From Rhodospirillales bacterium (GTDB lineage: Bacteria > Pseudomonadota > Alphaproteobacteria > Geminicoccales > Geminicoccaceae): a stretch of DNA of 15,647 nucleotides. A program made the position numbers and the translations under genes. The notes under the pieces are model-generated. The model saw only the letters and a program-made list of their open reading frames with translations, did not search any database and was not told the DNA's origin. Location: positions 1-15,647 of the forward strand of contig SLRI01000398.1 in assembly GCA_007131045.1 (NCBI GenBank), read 5' to 3'. The first letter of the stretch is position 1; each line of letters begins with the position of its first letter. Positions 1-6,846 of the stretch are shown piece by piece.

Positions 1-2300
1 AAGCGGCCCGCGGCATCGGTGGTCCCGGCCTCGCGATTGTCGAGATAGACCCGGACATTGGGAAAGCCGGGCAGATCGACGAGGCCGAAGGAACGGCCGA
101 TCCGCCGGGTGATGCCGAAAGTCCCATCGACGGCGGCGGCACTGCCGTTGACGCCGAGGCGAAAGCGGTTGTCGCCGGCGAACCGCTCGACGTCTAGATC
201 GCTGCCGAAATAGCTGGTCTGGTAGGCGAAGCGGGCGTCGATCGGCCGGTTGTCGTCGCCGATCTCGGTGGCGATGCGATAGTCGAGGCCGAGCTCGGAG
301 GCGCCGCGGGTGCGGTTGTACTGCAGCCGGGCGCGATCGGTGTCGTTGCTGAGCCGCCCGGTCGCGGTGAGGCTCCGGGTGGGCCCGAGCGGCAGCGCGT
401 AGGCCGCGGTCAGCGCGTAGTCGCGGTCGGGCCGGATGGTCCGCGCGGCGTTGACGACGAGGGCGCCCGGGCCGATCGGCAGGCTGTAGCTCGCGGTCGC
501 CGAGCGCCGGTCGGCGCCATCGTTGCGCTCCTGGTTGAGGAGCAGGAGGCCGATGCGGCCGAAATCGAGGGCGTCGAAGCCGATGCTGAACTGGTCGACC
601 CGCTGCAACCGGCCGTCGTCACCCGCGGCCTGGCGGAAATCGCTCGAGGTGTAGCGGGTGCGGGCGCCGAGATTGAAGCGGCGGCCGAGATATTCGTAGG
701 CCAGTTGCCCGACCACGCCACGGCCCTCGTCGTCGTCGAGACTGCCGCCGACGCCGCCGCTCAACACGCCCAAGGGGCCGAGCAGCACCGCACCGCCACC
801 GACCAGGCTCAGCCGGTCGGCTTCGGCCTCGGCGTGCACCTCGCCGGTCAGCCAGTTAGTGAAGCCGTAGCGGTGCGTCGCCATGGCCAGAAGATCGCCG
901 TAGTCGAAGCTCCTCTCGCCGAACCGCTCGCGCCTGAAGCCGGCCTCGTAGGAGAAGTCGCTCAAGCCCCGGCGCAACAGCCGGGTGCTGACATAGTAGG
1001 ACTGGGTGGTCAGCCGCTCGCGGCCCAGGAGGTCGGTGACGCGCAGCTGCACCTCGCCGCCGCCGGTGACCACCGGTACGTTGTCGATGGCGAACGGCCC
1101 CGGGCTCACCGTCTCGGTCGCCCGGGTCAGGTTGTCGACGATGACGTCGACCACCGACTCCTGCTCGGCGAGGCCGCCGATGCTCGGCAGCGGGAAGGTG
1201 ACGAAGGCGGGATCGGTGGCGAAATTGGTCGCCCACTGGATGCCGCCGAAGCGCACGCCCTGGGCGAAGGAGCCGCCCTGGGTCAGACTGTCGCCGAGGC
1301 GGAAGCTGGCGCGCCGGTCCGGGAAGTCACGGGTGAAGGTAGTCTCGAGCCGCTGCAGGTCCGTTTCGCCGGCGGCGTCCTGCAGCCGGAAATTGCTGAT
1401 CAGGACGTTGCCGGCGGCGAAGAGGCCGGTCTCGAACAGGCCGTCGAGCCGGTCGGAGACGTTCTCGCCGGCGGTCAGCAGGAGGTCGTAGTCGAAAAAC
1501 GCCCCGGTGCCCGGGGTCGGGGTGAAGACGGTGCGCTGGTCGATATCGATGCGCACCGGCTCGAACGCCTCGGGCGGGATCTCGAGGGTGAGCACGAGGG
1601 CGAACGGGTCGAGCGTGCTCTCGAGCCCATCGACGGCATCGAGCGGCAGGAACGGCACGCCCTCGAACGAGAGCAGGCTGTCGGGATCGATGCGCAGGCG
1701 CCAGTCCCGGGCGACGCTGAGCTCGACCGCGAGGCGGCCGGTGCGCGGCTCCTCGATGACGAGGATGGCGTCGTCGAGCTCGCGCCCGTTGAGAACCACC
1801 GAGAGCACCCATTCGAGCCAGCGGTCCACTTCGAGCAGCGGCAGGTCGAGCGGGTCGCGCCTGAAGCTGATCCCGGCCTCGGGCTCGATCTCCTCGCCCT
1901 GCTCGAGCGCGTCGAGCTGCTCGGGCAACAACTCCAGCAGCGGCGGCGCCGGGGGTGACGGCGCGCTCGGTGCCGCGACGGCGCTCGGTGCCGGCACCAT
2001 CATGCCGGCGGCTTGCGGGGGAGTGGCTTCGCTGACGCCCGGCGTCGCCAGTCTTTCCGGCAGTGCCGCGGTTTCGGCGGTGGCGGGCGGGGTCTCCAGG
2101 CCGGCCAGCGCGTCCAGGATCCGGCTTCGCCGCCGCTCGGCGGCCCGGGCCGCGGCTTCGGCGGCCGAGGGCCCGGTGATCGCCGGCGGCCCCAGCGGTT
2201 CGGCGCGCACTTCCGGGGCCAGCGGCAGGCCGGCCGTGCCGAGGCCCAGCAGCAGGCCGCGGCCGAGCCAGCCGGCGAGCCGTTCAGCCGTCCAGGTCAA
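1..2300 (-). CDS. Outer-membrane usher of an archaic (sigma/Csu-like) chaperone-usher pilus, partial at its C-terminus
   Basis: Open reading frame of 766 codons running off the left edge with no stop. The protein would form the outer-membrane pore that assembles and secretes pilin subunits handed over by the neighbouring chaperone. The chosen start is a TTG at 2300 that overlaps the end of the chaperone gene by 17 bases. It gives MTWTAERLAGW followed by a Leu/Gly-rich signal peptide ending near residue 33, whereas the first in-frame ATG lies about 100 residues further in and would lose the signal. The usher N-terminal domain starts only at about residue 158 (WVLSVVLNGRELDD), after an Ala/Arg-rich helical stretch and a Pro/Ala-rich linker. 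A long beta-barrel-like region follows, and the visible end (PNVRVYLDNREAGTTDAAGR, about 747-766) matches the C-terminal plug/CTD region of ushers. By family length perhaps 80-100 residues lie outside the window. The family call is secure. The start codon is inferred. Confidence 0.88.
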   Translation of the reverse strand, partial: MTWTAERLAGWLGRGLLLGLGTAGLPLAPEVRAEPLGPPAITGPSAAEAAARAAERRRSRILDALAGLETPPATAETAALPERLATPGVSEATPPQAAGMMVPAPSAVAAPSAPSPPAPPLLELLPEQLDALEQGEEIEPEAGISFRRDPLDLPLLEVDRWLEWVLSVVLNGRELDDAILVIEEPRTGRLAVELSVARDWRLRIDPDSLLSFEGVPFLPLDAVDGLESTLDPFALVLTLEIPPEAFEPVRIDIDQRTVFTPTPGTGAFFDYDLLLTAGENVSDRLDGLFETGLFAAGNVLISNFRLQDAAGETDLQRLETTFTRDFPDRRASFRLGDSLTQGGSFAQGVRFGGIQWATNFATDPAFVTFPLPSIGGLAEQESVVDVIVDNLTRATETVSPGPFAIDNVPVVTGGGEVQLRVTDLLGRERLTTQSYYVSTRLLRRGLSDFSYEAGFRRERFGERSFDYGDLLAMATHRYGFTNWLTGEVHAEAEADRLSLVGGGAVLLGPLGVLSGGVGGSLDDDEGRGVVGQLAYEYLGRRFNLGARTRYTSSDFRQAAGDDGRLQRVDQFSIGFDALDFGRIGLLLLNQERNDGADRRSATASYSLPIGPGALVVNAARTIRPDRDYALTAAYALPLGPTRSLTATGRLSNDTDRARLQYNRTRGASELGLDYRIATEIGDDNRPIDARFAYQTSYFGSDLDVERFAGDNRFRLGVNGSAAAVDGTFGITRRIGRSFGLVDLPGFPNVRVYLDNREAGTTDAAGR

Positions 2301-2994
2301 GGCTCAGCTCGCCCAGGTTGGTGACCGCCTCGACGGCCAGCGGACCGGCGGCGGCGGGCACCAGGTCGGGCCAGCTGTGCCGGCCTCGGGCGAGGACGTA
2401 GCTCGGCTGCTCGATCTCGGCCAGCAGGCGTCCGGTGGCCTTCTCGCGGATGACCAGGCGGCGGACGTGGAGATGGGCGTTGCCGTCGTTCTGCACCTCG
2501 AGGCTGCGCCCGCCGGCCCCGTTCCGCCAGCTCCAGCTCGGTGCCGCCCGAGCTGCCGGCGGGGTGATGAAGACCGGCAGGCTGAGGCGGAGCGCGAAGC
2601 GGATGCCGGCGGCGCTGGTCGGGTCCTCGGTCGGCACCTCGGTGATCAACAGGCGATAGGCCGTCTCGACGTCGCCGGCCGCCGGCTCGCGGCTGGCGAC
2701 CCGGATGACCTGGCGCTCGCCGGCCGGCAGGACGAAGACGGCGGGCACCGCCAGGAGGCCGCGGGTCGGCTCGAGCGCCTCGACCGAGTGGCCGCGGGGC
2801 CAGGCGAAGGTCTCGACCTGCACGGTGGTGGTGGTGGTGCCGGTGTTCTCGAGCACGATCGAGCCGCTGCGGGCGGTCGGGCCGAGCTCGACACGCGTCG
2901 GCGCCACGCTGAGCGAGGTGGCGAACGCCGCCGGCTGCCAGGCGGCGGCGAGGACGATGACGGCCAGAGCGGCCGCGCGGACGAGGGAGCGCAT
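2284..2994 (-). CDS. Periplasmic fimbrial chaperone (PapD/CsuC-like, archaic type)
   Basis: The protein has 236 residues and would bind pilin subunits in the periplasm by donor-strand complementation and deliver them to the usher. Residues 1-25 form a signal peptide (MRSLVRAAALAVIVLAAAW, ending near AFA). An immunoglobulin-like domain follows, with the first strand SLSVAPTRVEL (Arg34 in the place of the conserved subunit-anchoring Arg) and the family signature YRLLITEVP at 113-121. The second domain runs from about 145 to the end. The ATG at 2994 has a GAGG six bases upstream that overlaps the stop of the pilin gene (TGAGG), only eight bases away, so translation is probably coupled. An upstream in-frame extension to 3546 exists but runs through the pilin gene in another frame and is not real. 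The 3' end overlaps the usher start. Confidence 0.92.
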   Translation of the reverse strand: MRSLVRAAALAVIVLAAAWQPAAFATSLSVAPTRVELGPTARSGSIVLENTGTTTTTVQVETFAWPRGHSVEALEPTRGLLAVPAVFVLPAGERQVIRVASREPAAGDVETAYRLLITEVPTEDPTSAAGIRFALRLSLPVFITPPAARAAPSWSWRNGAGGRSLEVQNDGNAHLHVRRLVIREKATGRLLAEIEQPSYVLARGRHSWPDLVPAAAGPLAVEAVTNLGELSLDLDG

Positions 2995-3002
2995 GGGGCG
3001 CC

Positions 3003-3515
3003 TCAAAACGAAAGGGTGATGTTGACGATGTCGGTGTAGCTGCCGCCCGGCACCGCCTGGCCGCCGGGAATGCGGCCGTGCACGGTGAGGTTGCCGGTCG
3101 AGGGGGTGGCGCCTTCCGGCAGCGGCAGGACGAAGGCGTTGCCGCCGGTGCCCCAGATCGAGGTGCGGTTTCCTTCCCTGTAGATCTGATAGGCGAGCGT
3201 GGCGTCCGGGCCGTTCATTCGCCGGTTGTTGATGTCGCCCGCGATGCCGCCATCGAGCTCGAAGGTGAGCTCGCCGCTGCAATTGACGAAGCCGATCTGC
3301 CCTGCCGCATCGAGCGCCCCGAGCTGGCCGGAGACGTAGTTGCCGAAGTCGAGGGTGCCGCCGATCAGGGTGCAGCCGGAGAGCACGGTGGCGCTGACCG
3401 TCAGCTGGCCGGTCTCGGTCTGCGCCGCCGCCGGGAGTGCCGGTGCCGCGACCGCTGCCAGCCAAAGCGCGAGGCAGGTGCCTCGCCCTGTCGCACCCCT
3501 GGGTCGCCCGCGCAT
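3003..3515 (-). CDS. Spore coat protein U domain pilin (SCPU, CsuA/B-like)
   Basis: 170 residues. Likely a structural subunit of a surface pilus made by the chaperone and usher encoded immediately downstream. A signal peptide spans about residues 1-31 (Ala/Leu-rich, ending PAAAQ). The mature part shows the SCPU pattern: SATVLSGCTL, TLDFGNY, a second cysteine in GFVNCSGEL, then RRMNGPDATLAYQIYRE, a WG motif, and the closing strand HGRIPGG...GGSYTDIVNITLSF. Cys48 and Cys79 probably form the conserved disulfide. The ATG at 3515 is preceded by GGAGA with seven bases of spacing, and a strong promoter lies about 40 bases upstream. First gene of the operon. Whether it is the main shaft pilin or a minor or tip subunit cannot be decided, because further subunit genes would lie beyond the left edge. 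Confidence 0.9.
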   Translation of the reverse strand: MRGRPRGATGRGTCLALWLAAVAAPALPAAAQTETGQLTVSATVLSGCTLIGGTLDFGNYVSGQLGALDAAGQIGFVNCSGELTFELDGGIAGDINNRRMNGPDATLAYQIYREGNRTSIWGTGGNAFVLPLPEGATPSTGNLTVHGRIPGGQAVPGGSYTDIVNITLSF

Positions 3516-3556
3516 GCCATCGTCTCCGTGTGCCGATCGATATCAACTGATGCGCG

Positions 3557-3584
3557 ATTATATGGATAAAATATCGCCTATCAA
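3557..3584 (-). promoter_or_regulatory. Sigma-70 promoter of the pilus operon
   Basis: On the minus strand TTGATA (-35, 3579-3584) and TATAAT (-10, 3557-3562) are separated by 16 bases. The -10 is a perfect consensus and the -35 matches five of six bases. Transcription would start near 3550, giving a leader of about 35 bases before the pilin ATG. The elements lie in an AT-rich patch (about 3540-3600) inside otherwise very GC-rich DNA. The -35 is flanked by a short inverted repeat (ATCGC at 3573-3577 and GCGAT at 3585-3589), which could be an operator half-site pair. Confidence 0.75.
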
Positions 3585-3615
3585 GCGATCATTGTCGCAA
3601 TCTCTCAGCTCACGG

Positions 3616-3644
3616 TTGACGCGGCGGGTGGTTTCCACAACACT
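3616..3644 (+). promoter_or_regulatory. Possible promoter of the ribosome hibernation factor gene
   Basis: TTGACG at 3616-3621 is a good -35. Seventeen bases later AACACT (3639-3644) matches the -10 consensus at only three positions. It is placed about 70 bases before the hpf-like start. Weak call based on the -35 alone. Confidence 0.3.
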
Positions 3645-3715
3645 TCTTCCATTGCCGGTCGGGCGGCCGGCGCGCCTCGCGTGGGCGACGCTCTTTCGAG
3701 ATGCGCGGAGAAAAA

Positions 3716-4030
3716 ATGGACAAGCCTCTGCAGATCACCTTTCACAACCTGCCGCACAGCGATGCGCTGGAAGCCGATATTCGCGCACGGATGGCCAAGC
3801 TCGAGGAGCTCTACGACCGCCTCACCGGGGCGCGGGTGGTCATCGACAGCCCGCATCGCAACCAGATCAAGGCCAAGACCTATGCGGTGCGGATCGAGCT
3901 CGCCTTGCCGGGGCGCGAGCTGGTGGTCAGCCGCGAGCCGGTGGCGGATCTGCAGGGAGCGATGACCGGCGCCTTCGATACCGCCAAGCGGCGGCTGCGG
4001 AGCTTCGCCGAGCGCAGCCGCGGCGTCTGA
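3716..4030 (+). CDS. Ribosome-associated hibernation/translation inhibitor, HPF/RaiA family (short form)
   Basis: 104 residues, the size of the short S30AE-domain proteins that bind the 30S subunit near the decoding site and silence ribosomes under stress. Recognisable features are the N-terminal strand PLQITFHNLPHSDALEADIR, the helix RMAKLEELYDRLTGARVVID, basic residues in SPHRNQIKAKTYAVRIEL, and the final helix FDTAKRRLRSFAE. The start chosen is the ATG at 3716, which has GGAG five bases upstream. An in-frame ATG 15 bases earlier overlaps that ribosome binding site. No long-form dimerisation domain is present. It is not next to rpoN or ptsN, the usual proteobacterial setting. It converges on the kinase gene, whose stop is 21 bases away, and no terminator hairpin is visible between them. 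The family is fairly sure, the exact subtype is not. Confidence 0.82.
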   Translation: MDKPLQITFHNLPHSDALEADIRARMAKLEELYDRLTGARVVIDSPHRNQIKAKTYAVRIELALPGRELVVSREPVADLQGAMTGAFDTAKRRLRSFAERSRGV

Positions 4031-4051
4031 GCGCCCGGCTCGATTGGTCTC

Positions 4052-5695
4052 TCAGGCGGTCAGGCGGTCGATGGTTTCGAGCAGCGCCGCCCGGTCGATC
4101 GGCTTGGTGACGTAGCCGGTCATCCCGGCGGCGTAGCAGTCGGCATCGTCGCCCTGCATGGCATTGGCGGTGATCGCGATGATCGGCACGCCGGCGCGGC
4201 TCGGATCGGCGAGCGCGCGGATCCGCCGGGTGGCCTCGAGACCGCCCATCACCGGCATCTGCACGTCCATCAGCACCGCGTCGAACGGCTCGCTCGCCAC
4301 CCGCTCGACCGCCTCTGCGCCGTTGACCACTGTGGCGACGGCGTGGCCGGCCCGCTCCAGCATGATCCCGGCGAGGCGGCAATTGACCGGGTTGTCGTCG
4401 GCGATCAACAGGCGCAGCGGCCGGCCGCGCCGCTCGCCGACGCTGTGCACGGTGACCAGCTCGCCGCCGCCGTCCGCACCGTGCAGCTGCTGCAGGCCGT
4501 CGAGCAGGGTGCTCGCGGTCACCGGCTTTTGCAGATAGGCGTCGAAGCCCATGCCCTGGACCGCCGCCGCATCGCCGCGCACGCCGGCGGCCACGGTGAG
4601 CAGCAGCTTGAGCGCGGCCAGGGCCGGGATCGCCCGGATCCGCGGCCCGAGGGTGTCGCCGCGTTGATCGGGCAGCGCCCGGTCGATGATCGCGAAATCG
4701 AACGGGGCGCCGCGATCCGCACTCTCCTGGAGCACCGTGAAGGCCTCGGCAGCACTGGCGGCGGTCCGCACCTCGACGCCCCAGAGCCGGGCGAGGTCCG
4801 CCGTGACCTGGGCCGAGCGCGGCTGGTCGTCGGCGATCAGCAGCCGACAGCCGGCAATGGCCGCCCGGGTTCGCCGCTGTGCCGTCTCCTGGGGCGGCTC
4901 GAGCTCGAGGCTGACGGCGAAGACCGTGCCTTCGGCCGAGCTCGCCTCGAGCCTGATCCTGCCGTTCATCAGCCCGGCCAGGCGTTGCGCGATCATCAGG
5001 CCGAGGCCGCTGCCACCATAGAGCCGGGCGGTCGACTGGTCGGCCTGGCCGAATGGGCTGAACAGCAGGTCGCGGCATTCGGGCGGAATGCCGATGCCGG
5101 TATCGGCGATGCGGAGCTCGAGCCCGAGCCGGCCTTCTGCCGCGGCCGTCGGGCGGACCTCGAGCCGGACCCCGCCCTGGCTGGTGAACTTGATGCCGTT
5201 GGTCACCAGGTTGGTCACGATCTGCCGCAGCCGCCCCGGATCGCCGCGGGCGATCTCGGGCAGGTCAGGGCCGAGCTCGAGCGCGAAGCCGATGCCCTTG
5301 GCGGTGGCGCGCCGCTCGAACAGGATGGCCAGCCGCTCGAAGAACGGGCCGAGCGCGAAGTCGACGGGGTTGAGCGCGAACTGTCCGGCATCGATGCGCG
5401 AGAGGTCGAGGATGTCGTTGATCAGCGTGATCAACGCTTCGGCCGAGCCGATCACCGCATCGACATAGCCGCCCTGCTCGGCGTCGAGCGGGGTGTCGCG
5501 CAGCAGCCGCGCCATGCCGAGCACGCCGTTCATGGGCTCGCGCAGCTCGTGGCTCATGGTGGCGAGAAAGCGGCCGCGCTCGTCGAGCCGCTGCTCGGCC
5601 GCCTCGAGCGCGCGGCGCAGGGCCGCGATGTCGGCAGCGTTTTCGGCGGCCAAGTCCTGGCCCGATGCGAGGTGACTTTCCGGCTGGTCGACCAT
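4052..5695 (-). CDS. Soluble hybrid histidine kinase with two receiver domains
   Basis: 547 residues from the ATG at 5695. A GTG at 5710 would add five residues but lacks a ribosome binding site, while GAAAG precedes the ATG. Layout: a short N-terminal coiled coil (about 15-43) with no sensor domain and no membrane segment, then HisKA with phospho-acceptor His49 in MSHELREPMNG. HATPase_c follows with N-box Asn166 (NLVTNGIKFT), D-box IADTGIGIP, F-box FSPFGQAD and G-box GGSGLGL. Receiver 1 (about 282-405) has Asp338 and Lys390. Receiver 2 (about 426-547) has Asp477 in LMDVQMPVMGG and Lys531. Both receivers keep the acidic pair, phospho-acceptor, Thr and Lys, so both look active. No HPt domain follows, so phosphate would have to pass to a separate HPt protein or be lost. 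The input signal is unknown and probably comes through a partner protein. Divergent from the small HTH-like gene. Confidence 0.93.
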   Translation of the reverse strand: MVDQPESHLASGQDLAAENAADIAALRRALEAAEQRLDERGRFLATMSHELREPMNGVLGMARLLRDTPLDAEQGGYVDAVIGSAEALITLINDILDLSRIDAGQFALNPVDFALGPFFERLAILFERRATAKGIGFALELGPDLPEIARGDPGRLRQIVTNLVTNGIKFTSQGGVRLEVRPTAAAEGRLGLELRIADTGIGIPPECRDLLFSPFGQADQSTARLYGGSGLGLMIAQRLAGLMNGRIRLEASSAEGTVFAVSLELEPPQETAQRRTRAAIAGCRLLIADDQPRSAQVTADLARLWGVEVRTAASAAEAFTVLQESADRGAPFDFAIIDRALPDQRGDTLGPRIRAIPALAALKLLLTVAAGVRGDAAAVQGMGFDAYLQKPVTASTLLDGLQQLHGADGGGELVTVHSVGERRGRPLRLLIADDNPVNCRLAGIMLERAGHAVATVVNGAEAVERVASEPFDAVLMDVQMPVMGGLEATRRIRALADPSRAGVPIIAITANAMQGDDADCYAAGMTGYVTKPIDRAALLETIDRLTA

Positions 5696-5712
5696 ACCGC
5701 TTTCTACCACTG

Positions 5713-5741
5713 GTTGAAAACGGCCGCAAGTCCGTTGAAAA
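5713..5741. repeat. Paired direct repeat GTTGAAAA in the divergent promoter region
   Basis: GTTGAAAA occurs at 5713-5720 and again at 5734-5741, 21 bp apart start to start (two helical turns, same face of the DNA). The second copy contains the -35 element of the rightward promoter. Such spacing suits cooperative binding of a dimeric regulator controlling the kinase gene, the HTH-like gene, or both. Function is inferred. Confidence 0.4.
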
Positions 5742-5763
5742 TAGGATCAAATTCCGCTATGAT
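5735..5763 (+). promoter_or_regulatory. Sigma-70 promoter of the small HTH-like gene
   Basis: TTGAAA (5735-5740), 17 bases, then TATGAT (5758-5763): five of six bases match at the -10 and four of six at the -35, with ideal spacing. Transcription should begin near 5770, about 48 bases before the gene start at 5818. Confidence 0.68.
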
Positions 5764-5800
5764 CCCCATCCGTTGTGAACGTCACGGGGAAACGTCGCTC

Positions 5801-5818
5801 ATGGCCAGGATCGCCTGA
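5801..5818 (+). other. Possible five-residue leader ORF (MARIA) overlapping the next start
   Basis: ATG GCC AGG ATC GCC TGA ends in TGATG, sharing its last base with the ATG of the HTH-like gene. The AGGA inside it (5807-5810) is also the ribosome binding site of that gene, seven bases before its ATG. It could couple or tune translation, or be chance. Only a weak GGGGA stands upstream of it. Confidence 0.2.
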
Positions 5819-6210
5819 TGCCTATCGATTGGTGCAGGGCCGCGTGGCTGACGGCCGAGGGCGCGCCGCCGCGCGAGATCATGGCGGCGGTGGGCTGCTC
5901 GCGCAGCCAGTTGCGCCGCCGCCAGGCCGCCTGCCGCCTGTTTCGCGCCCTCGTCGAGCAGTATGGCGCGGAGATCGTGCGCAACGGCGGCGAGGCGCGC
6001 ATGCCGCCGGGGCCACGTTCGCTCGAGGAAACGGTGCGCGCCAAGCTCGAGGAGGAGATGGAAGCCGGCAACACCCGGGTGGCGTTGTGGCTCGCCGAGC
6101 GGCTCCGGTTGTTCGTGCCGGCGGCCGGCGAGGGAACCGTGGACGCGCTCGAGCGGCTGCTGGCGACCATGAACGACCAGGAGCGCGAGGCCTTCAGCCG
6201 GCCGGAGTAG
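5818..6210 (+). CDS. Small HTH-like protein of unknown function
   Basis: 130 residues, no family recognised with confidence. Residues about 7-45 look like a homeodomain-type helix-turn-helix: a helix around WCRAAWLTAEG, a second helix PREIMAAVG, the turn at CSRS, and a basic recognition-like helix QLRRRQAACRLFRALVEQYG. The C-terminal half (about 68-130) is helical and charged, with an acidic stretch EETVRAKLEEEMEAG, which suggests an oligomerisation or partner-binding part. The start at 5818 has AGGA seven bases upstream and sits behind an excellent promoter. It is transcribed divergently from the hybrid kinase, so it may be a regulator or partner of that kinase. The fold also resembles the DNA-binding end of phage terminase small subunits, but no phage gene is near. 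Existence as a gene is well supported by promoter, RBS and codon pattern. The role is unknown. Confidence 0.72.
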   Translation: MPIDWCRAAWLTAEGAPPREIMAAVGCSRSQLRRRQAACRLFRALVEQYGAEIVRNGGEARMPPGPRSLEETVRAKLEEEMEAGNTRVALWLAERLRLFVPAAGEGTVDALERLLATMNDQEREAFSRPE

Positions 6211-6240
6211 TCGGCGCGCGTTTCCGATCGGACGTGCAGG

Positions 6241-6282
6241 CCTCTGGCGTCAGGCCCCTGGCGTCAGGCCTCTGGCGTCAGG
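6241..6282. repeat. Three tandem copies of a 14-bp repeat
   Basis: CCTCTGGCGTCAGG (6241-6254), CCCCTGGCGTCAGG (6255-6268) and CCTCTGGCGTCAGG (6269-6282) abut exactly. The middle copy differs at one base. The array lies between the convergent ends of the HTH-like gene and the acidic hypothetical gene, and the last copy contains the TGA stop of the latter (6278-6280). Each unit holds a small imperfect palindrome (CTGGCGTCAG). Confidence 0.9.
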
Positions 6283-6655
6283 CATAGAGATCGCCGTTGG
6301 CGCCGAGAATCACGAGGTCCATGGAATCCTGGAAGATCAGCTTGGTGCCGTCGTCGAAGGCGACGTAGCGATAGCCGCTGACATCGTCGCCGGCGGCGGT
6401 GACGTGGCTGCCCAAGGCGCCGGAATCGACCGGCGGGCTGTCGGCACGCACGGCCAGCGCCGGCAGATGCGAGTCGTTGAACAGCACGATCTCGCCGTTG
6501 CTGTCGCTGATCAGGTCGGTCAGTTCGAGCGTCACAACATCCTCCCGGCCAGCGGGCGCGCTGTCGCGTGCCGTCATGTCGGCGGCAATCGCTGCCGGTT
6601 CTGCTGCGGTGGCCGCCTCTCGTTCGGCTGCCACCGTCGATTTCTTCGTGTCCAT
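6278..6655 (-). CDS. Acidic hypothetical protein
   Basis: 125 residues from the ATG at 6655. A start at 6700 would add 15 residues, and neither has a convincing ribosome binding site. The 6655 start is preferred because MDTKKS followed by a low-complexity Ala/Glu stretch looks like a natural N-terminus. Residues 1-38 are Ala/Glu/Asp-rich and probably disordered. From about 40 it becomes strand-rich (VVTLELTDLIS, EIVLFNDS, YRYVAFDDGTKLIFQDSMDLVIL) and may fold as a small beta domain. No signal peptide, membrane segment or catalytic motif is visible. The overall charge is clearly acidic. I do not recognise the family. The stop codon falls inside the 14-bp tandem repeat array. Monocistronic as far as can be seen, converging on the HTH-like gene. 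Confidence 0.65.
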   Translation of the reverse strand: MDTKKSTVAAEREAATAAEPAAIAADMTARDSAPAGREDVVTLELTDLISDSNGEIVLFNDSHLPALAVRADSPPVDSGALGSHVTAAGDDVSGYRYVAFDDGTKLIFQDSMDLVILGANGDLYA

Positions 6656-6846
6656 TGGGCTCAGCCGTTGTTGCGATCCTGGCGGCCATCGCGGGTTCAT
6701 CGCCCGCGACTTATGAACATGAAGTTAACCATGATCGCGAGCAGCAACAAGTCTGATCACTTAACGCGAGAATGCATCCGGGTATGGCTAAACCCGAAAG
6801 GAGTGCCGCCGACCAGAATGCGGCGCCCAATCCGCCTTATCGGGCC

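Noticed and set aside
705..3039. Long plus-strand open frames opposite the usher and chaperone
   Set aside because: Their low-complexity, Arg/Ala/Gly-rich translations are typical of antisense frames in GC-rich DNA. The minus-strand usher and chaperone explain the region.
2284..3546. A single 420-codon minus-strand frame spanning chaperone and pilin
   Set aside because: Only its second part (from 2994) has chaperone sequence and a signal peptide. The first part runs out of frame through the SCPU pilin gene.
4031..4051. A bidirectional terminator between the convergent hpf-like and kinase genes
   Set aside because: The 21-base gap contains no inverted repeat or T run.
4343..5818. A 491-codon plus-strand frame opposite the hybrid kinase
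   Set aside because: It is the antisense shadow of a kinase whose every catalytic box is intact on the minus strand.
6778..6795. CGGGT/ACCCG hairpin downstream of speE as a terminator
   Set aside because: The stem is only 5 bp with an 8-base loop and lacks a U run on the minus strand. Too weak to call.
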